A stretch of DNA of 7,847 nt from Gammaproteobacteria bacterium (GCA_009843675.1 VYCZ01000321.1:1-7847); one strand, 5' to 3'. Shown: positions 1 through 7,007, counted from the first letter of the stretch. The notes: generated from the letters alone by a model not told the origin. Made by a program: numbers and translations.

Positions 1-1
1 C

Positions 2-1402
2 CTGATCGAAGCAAATGCCGACCTGATTCTCGAAGAGATCGGCATTGACTTCCGTGATGATCCGGAGGCGTTGACGTTGTTGCGTGAAGCGGGCGCGGAC
101 GTGCAAGGTGAGCGAGTGCGTTTCCCCAAAGGCATGTGCCGGGCGATAATCCAGGCATCAGCGCCGGCTGAATTCACCCAATATGCCCGCAACCCGCAAC
201 GCAACGTGGTCATAGGCGGCAGGCGCACCGTGCTCGCTCCTGCCTACGGTTCGCCTTTCATCCACAACCTCGATGAGGGCAGGCGCTACGCCACCATTGA
301 GGACTTCCGTAATTTTGTCAAACTGACTTATATGAGCCCCGGCCTGCACCATTCCGGCGGCACCGTTTGCGAACCTGTTGACCTGCCGGTCAACAAACGC
401 CATTTCGACATGATCTACAGCCATATCAAATACAGCGACAAGCCGTTCATGGGATCGGTTACCCATCCGGAACGGGCGCAGGACACTGTTGATATGGCCA
501 AAATCGTGTTCGGCGAAGAGTTTGTGGAACAGAATACGGTAATAACCAGCCTGATTAACGCAAATTCCCCGCTGACCTATGACGCCACCATGCTCGGAGC
601 GGCAAAAATCTATGCCAGCCATAACCAGGCCACGGTGATTTCTCCCTTCATACTGGCCGGCGCAATGTCGCCGGTAACCGTGACCGGTACGGTTACGCAA
701 ATACTGGCGGAAGCCCTGGCCGGCATGGCCTTTATCCAGATAGTCAGGCCTGGAGCGCCGGTCGTTTTCGGCACGTTCTCATCCTCCATGTCCATGCAGT
801 CCGGAGCGCCGACCTTCGGTACACCTGAACCCAGCCTGGTGCTCTACATCGCCGCGGCGCTGGCGCGCAGACTGGGGGTCCCGTTCCGCAGCGGCGGCGG
901 GCTGTGTGCAGCAAAAATTCCCGACGCACAAGCTGCCTACGAGTCGGCCAACACCCTGCAGACGGCCGCGCTTGCCGGGGTCAATTTCATGCTGCATACG
1001 ACCGGCTGGCTGGAAGGCGGACTGGCAATCGGATATGAAAAATTCATCACCGACATGGACCAGGCCAACATGATAGCGGTATTGCTGCAGGGTGTGGACA
1101 TATCGGATAACGGTCAGGCCCTGGATGCGATACGGGAAGTGGGACCCGGCAAACATTACCTGGGAGCCACCCATACCCAGGCGAATTTCGAGACTGCATT
1201 CTATCGTTCCATCACGGCCGACAACAACAGTTTCGAACAGTGGCAGGAAGACGGCTCCCTGGACACAGCGCAACGGGCTAACAGGATTTGGAAGAAAATG
1301 CTGTGGGATTACACGCCGCCGGCGCTCGACACAGCGGTGGATGAGGCGCTGCTGTCATATATTGCAAAGCGAAAATTACAGTTTCCGGATAAGAATTACT
1401 GA
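2..1402 (+). CDS. MttB-superfamily corrinoid methyltransferase, non-pyrrolysine type (5' partial)
   Basis: Likely transfers a methyl group from a quaternary amine (glycine betaine, proline betaine, carnitine or similar) to the Co(I) of a corrinoid protein in the cytoplasm. The frame is open from base 2, so the true start lies upstream. 466 residues are visible against about 500 in the family, so only the N-terminal few dozen are missing. The first visible residues (LIEANADLILEEIGIDF, then an Ala-Gly-Ala and R-V-R-F-P stretch) match the family's N-terminal pattern. The C-terminal part has KIPDAQAAYESA followed by the glycine-rich TTGWLEGGLAIGYEKF segment, also typical. Pyrrolysine-containing MttB enzymes carry an in-frame amber codon in this C-terminal third; here there is none, so it belongs with the MtgB/MtpB/MtcB-like homologues. 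It heads the visible operon, and the downstream genes fit demethylation. The family assignment is strong; the substrate is unknown. Confidence 0.93.
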   Translation: MIEANADLILEEIGIDFRDDPEALTLLREAGADVQGERVRFPKGMCRAIIQASAPAEFTQYARNPQRNVVIGGRRTVLAPAYGSPFIHNLDEGRRYATIEDFRNFVKLTYMSPGLHHSGGTVCEPVDLPVNKRHFDMIYSHIKYSDKPFMGSVTHPERAQDTVDMAKIVFGEEFVEQNTVITSLINANSPLTYDATMLGAAKIYASHNQATVISPFILAGAMSPVTVTGTVTQILAEALAGMAFIQIVRPGAPVVFGTFSSSMSMQSGAPTFGTPEPSLVLYIAAALARRLGVPFRSGGGLCAAKIPDAQAAYESANTLQTAALAGVNFMLHTTGWLEGGLAIGYEKFITDMDQANMIAVLLQGVDISDNGQALDAIREVGPGKHYLGATHTQANFETAFYRSITADNNSFEQWQEDGSLDTAQRANRIWKKMLWDYTPPALDTAVDEALLSYIAKRKLQFPDKNY

Positions 1403-1432
1403 CGGGACCCGAATACCATTTGTTATCCGGAC

Positions 1433-1744
1433 ATGGAAAAAATTATCGTGTACTGGCGTGATATTCCCTCACAGGTAATTGTGAAACAGGGACGGAAAAA
1501 GGGCAAAGTCCTGCTGAACCCGCGCTTTCAGAATGCCATAGACAGAGCCGCGATGCGAGCGCGTAAACAGGATAGCGATGCCTATATGAAAGAGTGGAAA
1601 CGGGTTAAATCCGTCATGGCAAACGAGCAAGACCCGCAGCAGGCTGCTTTGCATGAAGCGCAGCGAATCGAGGCTGCTTATCCCGACGAACGGCTGGTCG
1701 GTTTGATCAGGAACCACGGGCTGGCAGAAAACCTGGGCGGTTAA
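1433..1744 (+). CDS. Small conserved protein of the 'virulence factor' family (PF13769-like)
   Basis: A 103-residue soluble protein without signal peptide or membrane segment. It matches the family annotated as 'virulence factor' (PF13769): an N-terminal IVYWRDIPSQV strand region, then a K/R-rich KQGRKKGKVLLNPRFQNAID stretch (about residues 19-38), and a helical charged C-terminal half ending in a LVGLIRNHGL motif. The biochemical role is not known. It begins 30 bases after the methyltransferase and ends 5 bases before metV, so it is very probably co-transcribed. As I recall, the family sits beside MttB-type methyltransferases and MetV/MetF in other bacteria. That suggests a role in corrinoid/folate methyl transfer rather than in virulence. 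The start ATG at 1433 follows a weak CCGGA sequence. Family recall is from memory; the function is inference. Confidence 0.8.
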   Translation: MEKIIVYWRDIPSQVIVKQGRKKGKVLLNPRFQNAIDRAAMRARKQDSDAYMKEWKRVKSVMANEQDPQQAALHEAQRIEAAYPDERLVGLIRNHGLAENLGG

Positions 1745-1749
1745 GTTCC

Positions 1750-2226
1750 ATGTACAGAATGCGCCTTTGGTCAGCGCGGCATGCCGGATGGCTCAGTGTG
1801 CTCTACAATGCCTGGGAAAATATCCTCATCCGACTCCATCCCCTGTTTGAGCGTATCGGTTATGAACGCCTGGACAAGCTGTTCCTCTCCATTGAAAAAC
1901 CGGTAAAAGGCTTTCTGTTCGATTCCCGATCCTGCGGCCAGTGCACCCTGAGTATCACCGGTATGTCCTGTCCGATGAACTGCCCGAAGACCATGAGAAA
2001 CGGGCCCTGCGGCGGCGTGCGTCCGGATGGATCCTGTGAGGTCAAACCGGACATGCCATGTGTATGGGTGGTTGCATGGGAAGGCAACCGGCGCATGAAC
2101 AAGAACGAACATGTCATTGAGCCGGTACTGCCGCCTGTTGATTCACGTCTCCAGGGTACCTCGGCCTGGCTCAGGAAAGTCCGGGAGCATCACGGCCACC
2201 CGGAACTCAACAAATATGTTATTTGA
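1750..2226 (+). CDS. metV: MetV: Fe-S subunit / C-terminal domain of methylenetetrahydrofolate reductase
   Basis: A 158-residue protein of the MTHFR C-terminal domain family (PF12225), the partner of MetF in MetFV-type reductases. Seven cysteines lie at residues 62, 65, 74, 78, 87, 96 and 104, in the family's signature arrangement: SCGQCTLS, then CPMNCPKTMRNGPCGG, then GSCEV and PCVW. In characterised MetV proteins such cysteines hold [4Fe-4S] clusters that pass electrons to or from the flavin of MetF. The N-terminal 60 residues are basic and helical with no cysteine. The end overlaps the metF start by 11 bases, consistent with translational coupling and a 1:1 complex. The ATG at 1750 has only a weak ribosome binding site, and translation probably couples to the preceding gene, which ends 5 bases upstream. 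Confidence 0.9.
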   Translation: MYRMRLWSARHAGWLSVLYNAWENILIRLHPLFERIGYERLDKLFLSIEKPVKGFLFDSRSCGQCTLSITGMSCPMNCPKTMRNGPCGGVRPDGSCEVKPDMPCVWVVAWEGNRRMNKNEHVIEPVLPPVDSRLQGTSAWLRKVREHHGHPELNKYVI

Positions 2227-3241
2227 AGACGAACCGATAGCGGGCGAAAACCTGCCAATCCTGCCGGGTCATGTATCCCCCGGCCGCCTGGAACGCGTGC
2301 TCCGCGCCGGCGGTTTTGCGGTGACCACTGAAATCGCCCCCCCGGATTCAGCCGATCCTGTTGAAGTATACGAGCGCGCGGCCATGTTCGACGGCTACGT
2401 GGACGCGATCAATGCCACCGACGGTTCCGGCGCAAACTGCCACATGTCCAGTGTCGGCATTTGTTCACTGCTGACGCGCCGCGGTTACGCCATGGTCATG
2501 CAGGTATCCTGCCGGGACAGAAACCGGATCGCTATACAGGGAGACGTCCTGGGCGCATCGGCCATGGGCGTCACAAATATACTGTGCCTCACCGGGGACG
2601 GCGTGCAATCAGGCGATCATCCACAGGCAAAACCGGTGTTTGACCTGGATTCCATGAGTACGCTGGAGATGCTGCGCGGGATGCGTGATGACGGCCGGTT
2701 CATGAGCGGCCGCGTGATTACCAGTCCGCCGCGGGTGTTCCTTGGCGCCGCGGCTAACCCGTTTGCCGAACCGTTCGATTTCCGCCCCTCGCGCCTGGCA
2801 AGGAAAATTATGGCCGGCGCCCAGTTCATTCAAACCCAGTACTGCTTCGATATGGATGTGTTCAGCCGATACATGGCGCGGGTGCGCGACCTCGGGTTAC
2901 ACGAGAAAGTCTATATCCTGGCCGGCGTTGGTCCGTTGGCCTCCGCCCGCTCGGCGGCATGGATACGCGCCAATATTGCCGGGATACATATACCGGATTC
3001 CGTCATCAGGCGGCTGCGGGGCGCCACCGACCAGGCCCGGGAGGGCGTCAATATCTGCATGGACATGATTCACCAGGTTCGGGAAATCGAAGGCATACAC
3101 GGCGTCCATATCATGGCCTACCGGCAGGAACACCGGGTTGCCGAAATTGTGGAATCAACAGGTATCCTGCAGGGCAGAACGCCGTGGCATCCAGGCATTG
3201 CCCGCCGGCAGGAAGAAACCAGGTTACGTGAAGTGGGTTAA
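2216..3241 (+). CDS. metF: MetF: 5,10-methylenetetrahydrofolate reductase, flavoprotein subunit
   Basis: Interconverts methylene-THF and methyl-THF using FAD in a TIM-barrel. Beside demethylation genes it would probably run in the oxidising direction. At 341 residues from ATG 2216 it is longer than E. coli MetF (about 296). Motifs visible: TTEIAPP at 37-43 with the likely catalytic Glu39 (compare FEFFPP in E. coli), TGDGVQSGDHP at 126-136 with Asp128, NPFAEPF at 181-187, and GAQFIQTQYCFD at 201-212 with the substrate-binding Gln. The frame is open back to an ATG at 2111, but that start would overlap metV by 116 bases and adds a Ser/Arg-rich tail unlike the family. The ATG at 2216 gives an 11-base overlap and a sensible N terminus, so I chose it. 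MetV supplies the Fe-S centre. The electron acceptor is not visible. Confidence 0.93.
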   Translation: MLFEDEPIAGENLPILPGHVSPGRLERVLRAGGFAVTTEIAPPDSADPVEVYERAAMFDGYVDAINATDGSGANCHMSSVGICSLLTRRGYAMVMQVSCRDRNRIAIQGDVLGASAMGVTNILCLTGDGVQSGDHPQAKPVFDLDSMSTLEMLRGMRDDGRFMSGRVITSPPRVFLGAAANPFAEPFDFRPSRLARKIMAGAQFIQTQYCFDMDVFSRYMARVRDLGLHEKVYILAGVGPLASARSAAWIRANIAGIHIPDSVIRRLRGATDQAREGVNICMDMIHQVREIEGIHGVHIMAYRQEHRVAEIVESTGILQGRTPWHPGIARRQEETRLREVG

Positions 3242-3261
3242 GTACCGGAGCATCAACAACA

Positions 3262-4167
3262 ATGACAGAAACACTGATCAGTTCGGCAACCAGGGAAGTC
3301 GTGATCGGCTTTGAACGTCCTTTCGTGATCATCGGCGAACGGATCAATCCGACCGGCAGAAAAATCCTGGCTGAAGAGATGAAAAATGGAGACTACAGCC
3401 GCGTCGAGGCTGACGCCATTGCCCAGGTTGAAGCAGGCGCGCACATGCTGGACGTAAATGCCGGCATCCCGCTGGCTGACGAACCGGCGATCCTGGCGCA
3501 AGCGGTCAAACTGGTACAGTCGGTCACGGATGTGCCCTTGTCCATCGATTCCTCCATCGTCGCGGCCCTGGAATCCGGCCTGGCCGTCTACCGGGGCAAG
3601 GCCCTGGTCAATTCCGTTACCGGCGAAGAGGAACGGCTGGAATCGGTATTGCCCCTGGTCGCCAGGTACGGCGCCGCGGTGGTGGCCATTTCCAATGATG
3701 AAACGGGCATATCGGAAGACCCGGACGTGCGTTTTGAAGTTGCCAGAAAAATCGTGGAGCGCGCCGCCGACCACGGCATACATCACAGCAACGTCGTGGT
3801 CGACCCGCTGGTGATGCCTGTCGGGGCAATCAATATGGCCGGCAGGCAGGTCATGCACATAGTCAGACGCCTGCGCGAGGAACTCAAGGTCAATACGACC
3901 TGCGGCGCGTCCAATATCAGCTTCGGCCTGCCCAATCGCAACGGCATCAACGGCGCATTTCTCACTATGGCCATCGGCGCCGGTATGACATCAGCGATTA
4001 CCAACCCCCTCCACGGCGAGGTAATGCAGGCGGTGCTTGGCGCGGACGTAATGATGGGGCATGATCCGGATTGCGCCCGCTGGATCAAGAAATACCGCGA
4101 GCCTGTGGCCGAGCTGGAAACAGGGACCGGACGCAGGGACAGCCCCCGGCGCCGGCGCCGCGCCTGA
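3262..4167 (+). CDS. Methyltetrahydrofolate:corrinoid methyltransferase (MtgA/MeTr-like)
   Basis: Moves methyl groups between a methylated corrinoid protein and tetrahydrofolate; in betaine demethylation it makes methyl-THF, the substrate for MetF/MetV. The 301 residues form one pterin-binding TIM barrel: GERINPTG at 25-32, LDVNAG at 63-68, IDSS at 95-98, NSVTGE at 117-122, VDPLV at 180-184 and NISFGLPNR at 218-226, all conserved in AcsE/MtgA and in the folate domain of MetH. Only this domain is present, with no B12- or homocysteine-binding module, so it needs a separate corrinoid protein. A CGGAG ribosome binding site at 3246-3250 lies 11 bases before ATG 3262, and the gene follows metF by 20 bases. 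The end is odd: after KKYREPVAEL the chain finishes in an arginine-rich tail (RRDSPRRRRRA, residues 291-301) outside the barrel. Confidence 0.93.
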   Translation: MTETLISSATREVVIGFERPFVIIGERINPTGRKILAEEMKNGDYSRVEADAIAQVEAGAHMLDVNAGIPLADEPAILAQAVKLVQSVTDVPLSIDSSIVAALESGLAVYRGKALVNSVTGEEERLESVLPLVARYGAAVVAISNDETGISEDPDVRFEVARKIVERAADHGIHHSNVVVDPLVMPVGAINMAGRQVMHIVRRLREELKVNTTCGASNISFGLPNRNGINGAFLTMAIGAGMTSAITNPLHGEVMQAVLGADVMMGHDPDCARWIKKYREPVAELETGTGRRDSPRRRRRA

Positions 4168-4178
4168 TAAAAGCATTA

Positions 4179-4259
4179 ATCCGCAGATGACGCAGATGGA
4201 CGCAGATATAAAAGATGACTCTTATAAAACATCTGCGATAATCTGCGTCATCTGCGGAT
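4179..4259 (+). repeat. Palindromic intergenic repeat (81 bases) before the corrinoid activator gene
   Basis: The outer arms ATCCGCAGATGACGCAGAT (4179-4197) and its exact reverse complement (4241-4259) are 19 bases with no mismatch. After a 3-base mismatch on each side, inner arms CGCAGAT (4201-4207) and ATCTGCG (4231-4237) pair again, leaving an AT-rich centre (4208-4230). The left arm is also a tandem series of three CGCAGAT-core units spaced 9-10 bases. This is the look of a dispersed REP- or MITE-like element. It fills most of the only sizeable gap in the operon, and its right arm contains the CGGA (4255-4258) that is the best ribosome-binding candidate for the next gene. It may act as a folded RNA, partial terminator or stability element; copies elsewhere cannot be seen from here. 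Confidence 0.88.
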
Positions 4260-4262
4260 CAA

Positions 4263-6281
4263 ATGGATAAATCAGTCAATACGGCTAAAGTTGTTTTTTC
4301 TCCCTCGGGGAGACGGGGTGTTTTTCACCTGGGCACTCCCCTGCTGGAGGCGGCCAGGGAACTGGGTGTCGACATTGATTCCGTCTGCGGCGGCCGCGGC
4401 CTGTGCGGACGCTGCCAGATCACCTGCACCGAGGGCCGGTTCCCCAAGCTGGGAATTACCTCGAAGCAGGAACACCTCTCTCCATTCAGCGTCACCGAAC
4501 GAAAATACGGCGAAAGAAAAACTCCCCTGGACCACGGCCGGCGCCTGAGTTGCCAGGCCGCCGTCCGGGGCGATTTACTCATCGATGTGCCTCCCGAGAG
4601 CCAGATCCATCGCCAACTGGTACGCAAGGAAGCCGAACAGAGGGATATTACGCTCGACCCGGTCGTTCACCTGCACTACGTGGAGGTACAGGAAGCGGAC
4701 ATGCACGAACCCAAGAGCGACATGACCAGGCTGGTGGAGGCATTGAGCTACCAGTGGGGGTTTACCGATCTGAAATGGCGCTTTGCATTGATGGATAACA
4801 TCCAGCCGGCATTACGAGAAGGCGATTGGTCGGTCACGGCCGCGATACACCAGGGCAGGGAAATCATCGCGCTGTGGCCGGGATACAAGGACGTCGTGTA
4901 CGGTCTGGCCATAGACGTCGGTTCGACCACGATCGCCGCGCACCTCTGTGATTTGGGCACGGGCGAGGTCATCAGTTCCGACGGGATGATGAACCCTCAG
5001 ATCCGTTTCGGCGAAGACCTGATGAGCAGGGTGTCATACGTCATGATGCACCCCGAAGGCGCCGAAGAGATGACACGGGCGGTCCGGGAGGGAATCAACC
5101 GGCTCATAGGGCAAATCAGTGCCGGCACAGGCATATCTCCCCTGGATATCGTCAGCATCACGGTAGCCGGCAACCCCATCATGCATCACCTGCTGCTGGG
5201 CATCAGCCCGGTCGAACTGGGCGCGGCCCCGTTTGCCCTGGCGGTTGATTCTTCTGTCTATGTCGACGCCGGGGAACTGGATATCGACATCAATCCCGGC
5301 GGTATCGTCTACATTCTCCCGTGCATAGCCGGACACGTCGGCGCCGATTCGGCCGGCGTCATCCTGTCCGAACAACCCCATGTCCACGATGATGTCAGCC
5401 TGCTCATCGACATCGGCACCAACGCGGAGATCGTGCTGGGGAACCGGGAACGGCTGCTGGCCTGTTCCAGCCCGACGGGACCGGCCTTTGAAGGCGCACA
5501 GATCAGCTGCGGCCAGCGGGCCGCTCCCGGCGCCATTGAGCGGGTGCGTATTGACCCTGATACCCTGGAGCCCAGGATAAAGGTAATCGGTTCGGACCTC
5601 TGGTCCGACGACCCCGCGTTCGCGGCTCCGGACAAGCCCGCGGCCGTCACCGGCATCTGCGGCTCGGGTATCATCGACGCCCTGGCGGAAATGTACCTGT
5701 GCGGGATACTGATGAGTGACGGAATGATCGACAGCAGACTGGCGGACAGGACCGACCGTATCGTCGAGGATGGCCGCACCCACTCTTATATCCTTTACCG
5801 TGGAAATTCGACGATTTCGATCACCCAGAACGACGTCAGACAGATCCAGCTTGCCAAGGCCGCATTGTATGCGGGCGTCAAACTGCTGATGGACAGGATG
5901 GGCATCACGTCCGTGGACAGGATAAGACTGGCCGGCGCATTCGGCAGCCATATCGACGTCAAACTGGCCATGGTCCTGGGAATGATACCGGACTGCCCCC
6001 TGCAGCAGGTCGCATCCGTCGGCAACGCCGCCGGCACCGGCGCCAGAATCGCCCTGCTGAACAATGAATCCAGGGAGGAGATTGAAACCGTGGTAAGGAA
6101 GATAGAGAAAATCGAGACCGCAGTCGAAACAAGGTTTCAGGAATACTTCGTCAACGCCATGGCTATACCGCATAAAACGGACTCGTTTCCCAACCTGCAT
6201 AAAGCCGTCATGCTGCCGTCCGTGAAGACTTCACAGCCGGACCAAGCGAAGGTTAAGAGAGAGAGGCGGCGGAAGAGATAG
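4263..6281 (+). CDS. RACo-like corrinoid activation protein (2Fe-2S + ASKHA/DUF4445 domains)
   Basis: Uses ATP binding/hydrolysis to return accidentally oxidised Co(II) corrinoid to active Co(I), keeping the methyltransferase cycle running. In 672 residues: an N-terminal plant-type ferredoxin domain (about 8-110) with cluster ligands Cys42, Cys48, Cys51 (CGGRGLCGRC) and Cys97 (RLSCQAAV); a linker (about 110-210); then the ASKHA ATPase part with AIDVGSTTIAAHLCDLGTG (216-234), VAGNPIMHHLLLG (301-313), LIDIGTNAEIVLGN (381-394), TGICGSGIIDALAEM (463-477) and LAGAFGSHID (556-565). This order is that of RACo proteins (PF17651/PF14574). Start: an in-frame stop at 4239-4241 leaves ATG 4263 as the first start available, with CGGA 4 bases upstream inside the palindrome. 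The tail (KVKRERRRKR, 663-672) is strongly basic, as in the preceding gene's product. Last gene of the operon; convergent with the toxin-antitoxin pair. Confidence 0.93.
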   Translation: MDKSVNTAKVVFSPSGRRGVFHLGTPLLEAARELGVDIDSVCGGRGLCGRCQITCTEGRFPKLGITSKQEHLSPFSVTERKYGERKTPLDHGRRLSCQAAVRGDLLIDVPPESQIHRQLVRKEAEQRDITLDPVVHLHYVEVQEADMHEPKSDMTRLVEALSYQWGFTDLKWRFALMDNIQPALREGDWSVTAAIHQGREIIALWPGYKDVVYGLAIDVGSTTIAAHLCDLGTGEVISSDGMMNPQIRFGEDLMSRVSYVMMHPEGAEEMTRAVREGINRLIGQISAGTGISPLDIVSITVAGNPIMHHLLLGISPVELGAAPFALAVDSSVYVDAGELDIDINPGGIVYILPCIAGHVGADSAGVILSEQPHVHDDVSLLIDIGTNAEIVLGNRERLLACSSPTGPAFEGAQISCGQRAAPGAIERVRIDPDTLEPRIKVIGSDLWSDDPAFAAPDKPAAVTGICGSGIIDALAEMYLCGILMSDGMIDSRLADRTDRIVEDGRTHSYILYRGNSTISITQNDVRQIQLAKAALYAGVKLLMDRMGITSVDRIRLAGAFGSHIDVKLAMVLGMIPDCPLQQVASVGNAAGTGARIALLNNESREEIETVVRKIEKIETAVETRFQEYFVNAMAIPHKTDSFPNLHKAVMLPSVKTSQPDQAKVKRERRRKR

Positions 6282-6291
6282 ATGGTAAGCT

Positions 6292-6313
6292 TCGAAGAAA
6301 ACTGTCTCTTCGA
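6292..6313 (+). terminator. Hairpin between convergent genes, possible weak terminator
   Basis: TCGAAGA (6292-6298) and TCTTCGA (6307-6313) form a perfect 7-bp stem with an 8-base loop, 11 bases after the activator gene stop. It lies in the 57-base space between the operon end and the convergent antitoxin gene. No T-tract follows on either strand and the stem is not GC-rich, so it would be a weak intrinsic terminator at best. It could mark a 3' end or be chance. Confidence 0.35.
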
Positions 6314-6338
6314 CGATGCCCGCCCAATGAGCGGCTAA

Positions 6339-6791
6339 TCAGGCTGCCTTCACAGAAACCTCAAATTCAAGGCCAAGCAACGCGGCCAGTTTATACAACT
6401 GGGTCAGATTTTTGTTCATGAGCCGGGGGTTGAGTAGCCTCTGCACCTGGTTATCTGACGTCTTCAATTGCCGCGCCAGATATTTTTTAGAGATTTTTTT
6501 TCGGTCTATTTCTTCGTTAATGCGCGCAACAATGTTTTCAATATGGTCGCGCAGCATATATTCGGGGTCCTTAACAAGAAACAGGGGCTGGTCATAAGGC
6601 ATGTAATCCGTTTTTCCATTGGCAAATTCGATTTTCAGGGTTCTGCCCGAAGTCTCTTCATCCACCTGGATATGAGCTACCGGGTCTGTAATGCCGAGAG
6701 CCCCATAATGAACCACCACTTTTTTCCCCGAGGCGTAAACGATATGAAGCTCTTTTTTCCTGTTGGAGAACGTGGCTGATTTGAATTTCAT
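6339..6791 (-). CDS. Predicted antitoxin: helix-turn-helix protein paired with DUF4160 toxin
   Basis: A 150-residue protein with two parts. Residues 1-85 are a beta-rich domain ending in MPYDQPLFLVKDPEYMLRDHIE. Residues 98-148 read as an XRE/Cro-type helix-turn-helix (KKISKKYLARQLKTSDNQVQ, then NKNLTQLYKLAALLGLEFEV). The likely role is to neutralise the adjacent small protein and repress the shared promoter. Its ATG overlaps the end of the upstream gene by 4 bases, and a good GGAAGG ribosome binding site sits 6 bases before it (plus-strand 6798-6803). It can therefore be translated both by coupling and independently. The gene is clearly poorer in GC than the operon next door, which hints at separate acquisition. 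The antitoxin role is inferred from gene order and the HTH domain. Confidence 0.75.
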   Translation of the reverse strand: MKFKSATFSNRKKELHIVYASGKKVVVHYGALGITDPVAHIQVDEETSGRTLKIEFANGKTDYMPYDQPLFLVKDPEYMLRDHIENIVARINEEIDRKKISKKYLARQLKTSDNQVQRLLNPRLMNKNLTQLYKLAALLGLEFEVSVKAA

Positions 6792-6982
6792 ATTTTGCCT
6801 TCCGCGATGAGTTCTTCTATAACTTTCCTCAGTTTACGGTTTACCTTTCCGCTTAACACCCTCATATCAGGTATGACTATTTTTGCTACTTGCCGCCTAT
6901 CTTTATAAACATGTACATGCTTTGGAGAGTGATCGCCAATCCACCATTCAATAATGTATCCGTCCCTTTTTTCGCGTCCCAT
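6788..6982 (-). CDS. DUF4160-family small protein, predicted toxin
   Basis: A 64-residue basic protein matching the DUF4160 family (PF13711). The hallmark is the histidine-rich DHSPKHVHVYKD motif (residues 17-28; His18, His22, His24), followed by KIVIPDM and a C-terminal basic helix (KVNRKLRKVIEELIAEGKI). No activity is established for this protein. The family is often found next to small DNA-binding or DUF2442 proteins in predicted type II toxin-antitoxin loci, which is the arrangement here: this gene first, the HTH gene second, a 4-base overlap. No purine-rich ribosome binding site precedes the ATG (ATTCACCT lies directly upstream), so translation is expected to be weak or to start close to the 5' end of the RNA. 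That would suit a toxin kept below its antitoxin. Confidence 0.75.
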   Translation of the reverse strand: MGREKRDGYIIEWWIGDHSPKHVHVYKDRRQVAKIVIPDMRVLSGKVNRKLRKVIEELIAEGKI

Positions 6983-6991
6983 AGGTGAATA

Positions 6992-7007
6992 CTACTACAT
7001 TTAGTAG
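6992..7007. promoter_or_regulatory. Perfect inverted repeat, candidate operator of the toxin-antitoxin pair
   Basis: CTACTA (6992-6997), a 4-base spacer and TAGTAG (7002-7007) form an exact 6+6 palindrome 9 bases upstream of the toxin start codon. It overlaps the candidate -10 box on the minus strand. Type II antitoxins with HTH domains usually repress their own promoters through such sites, so binding by the HTH protein is the natural guess. Confidence 0.5.

Noticed and set aside
71..73. TTG at 71 as the start of the MttB homologue
   Set aside because: Family-conserved residues continue upstream to base 2 in the same frame without a stop, so the gene is cut by the window.
158..700. Minus-strand open frame (180 codons) opposite the MttB homologue
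   Set aside because: The plus-strand frame carries the family motifs throughout; nothing recognisable on the minus strand.
2111..2215. Earlier start for metF
   Set aside because: It would overlap metV by 116 bases and add 35 residues unlike the family; ATG 2216 with an 11-base overlap fits better.
3253..3858. Minus-strand open frame (201 codons) opposite the MtgA-like gene
   Set aside because: Antisense to a conserved pterin-binding gene, His/Asp/Arg-rich translation without a recognisable domain.
4181..4207. Tandem CGCAGAT units as a CRISPR or minisatellite
   Set aside because: Only three short units, mirrored by the right arm; this is the inside of a palindromic element, with no spacers or cas genes.
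4061..4270. 69-codon plus-strand frame across the end of the MtgA-like gene and the palindrome
   Set aside because: About half of it is an out-of-frame reading of the methyltransferase gene and the rest is repeat sequence.
5034..6200. Long minus-strand open frame (388 codons) opposite the activator gene
   Set aside because: It is antisense to a well-recognised RACo-like protein, its translation is low-complexity Asp/Gly/Val-rich and resembles no family; a typical GC-rich shadow frame.
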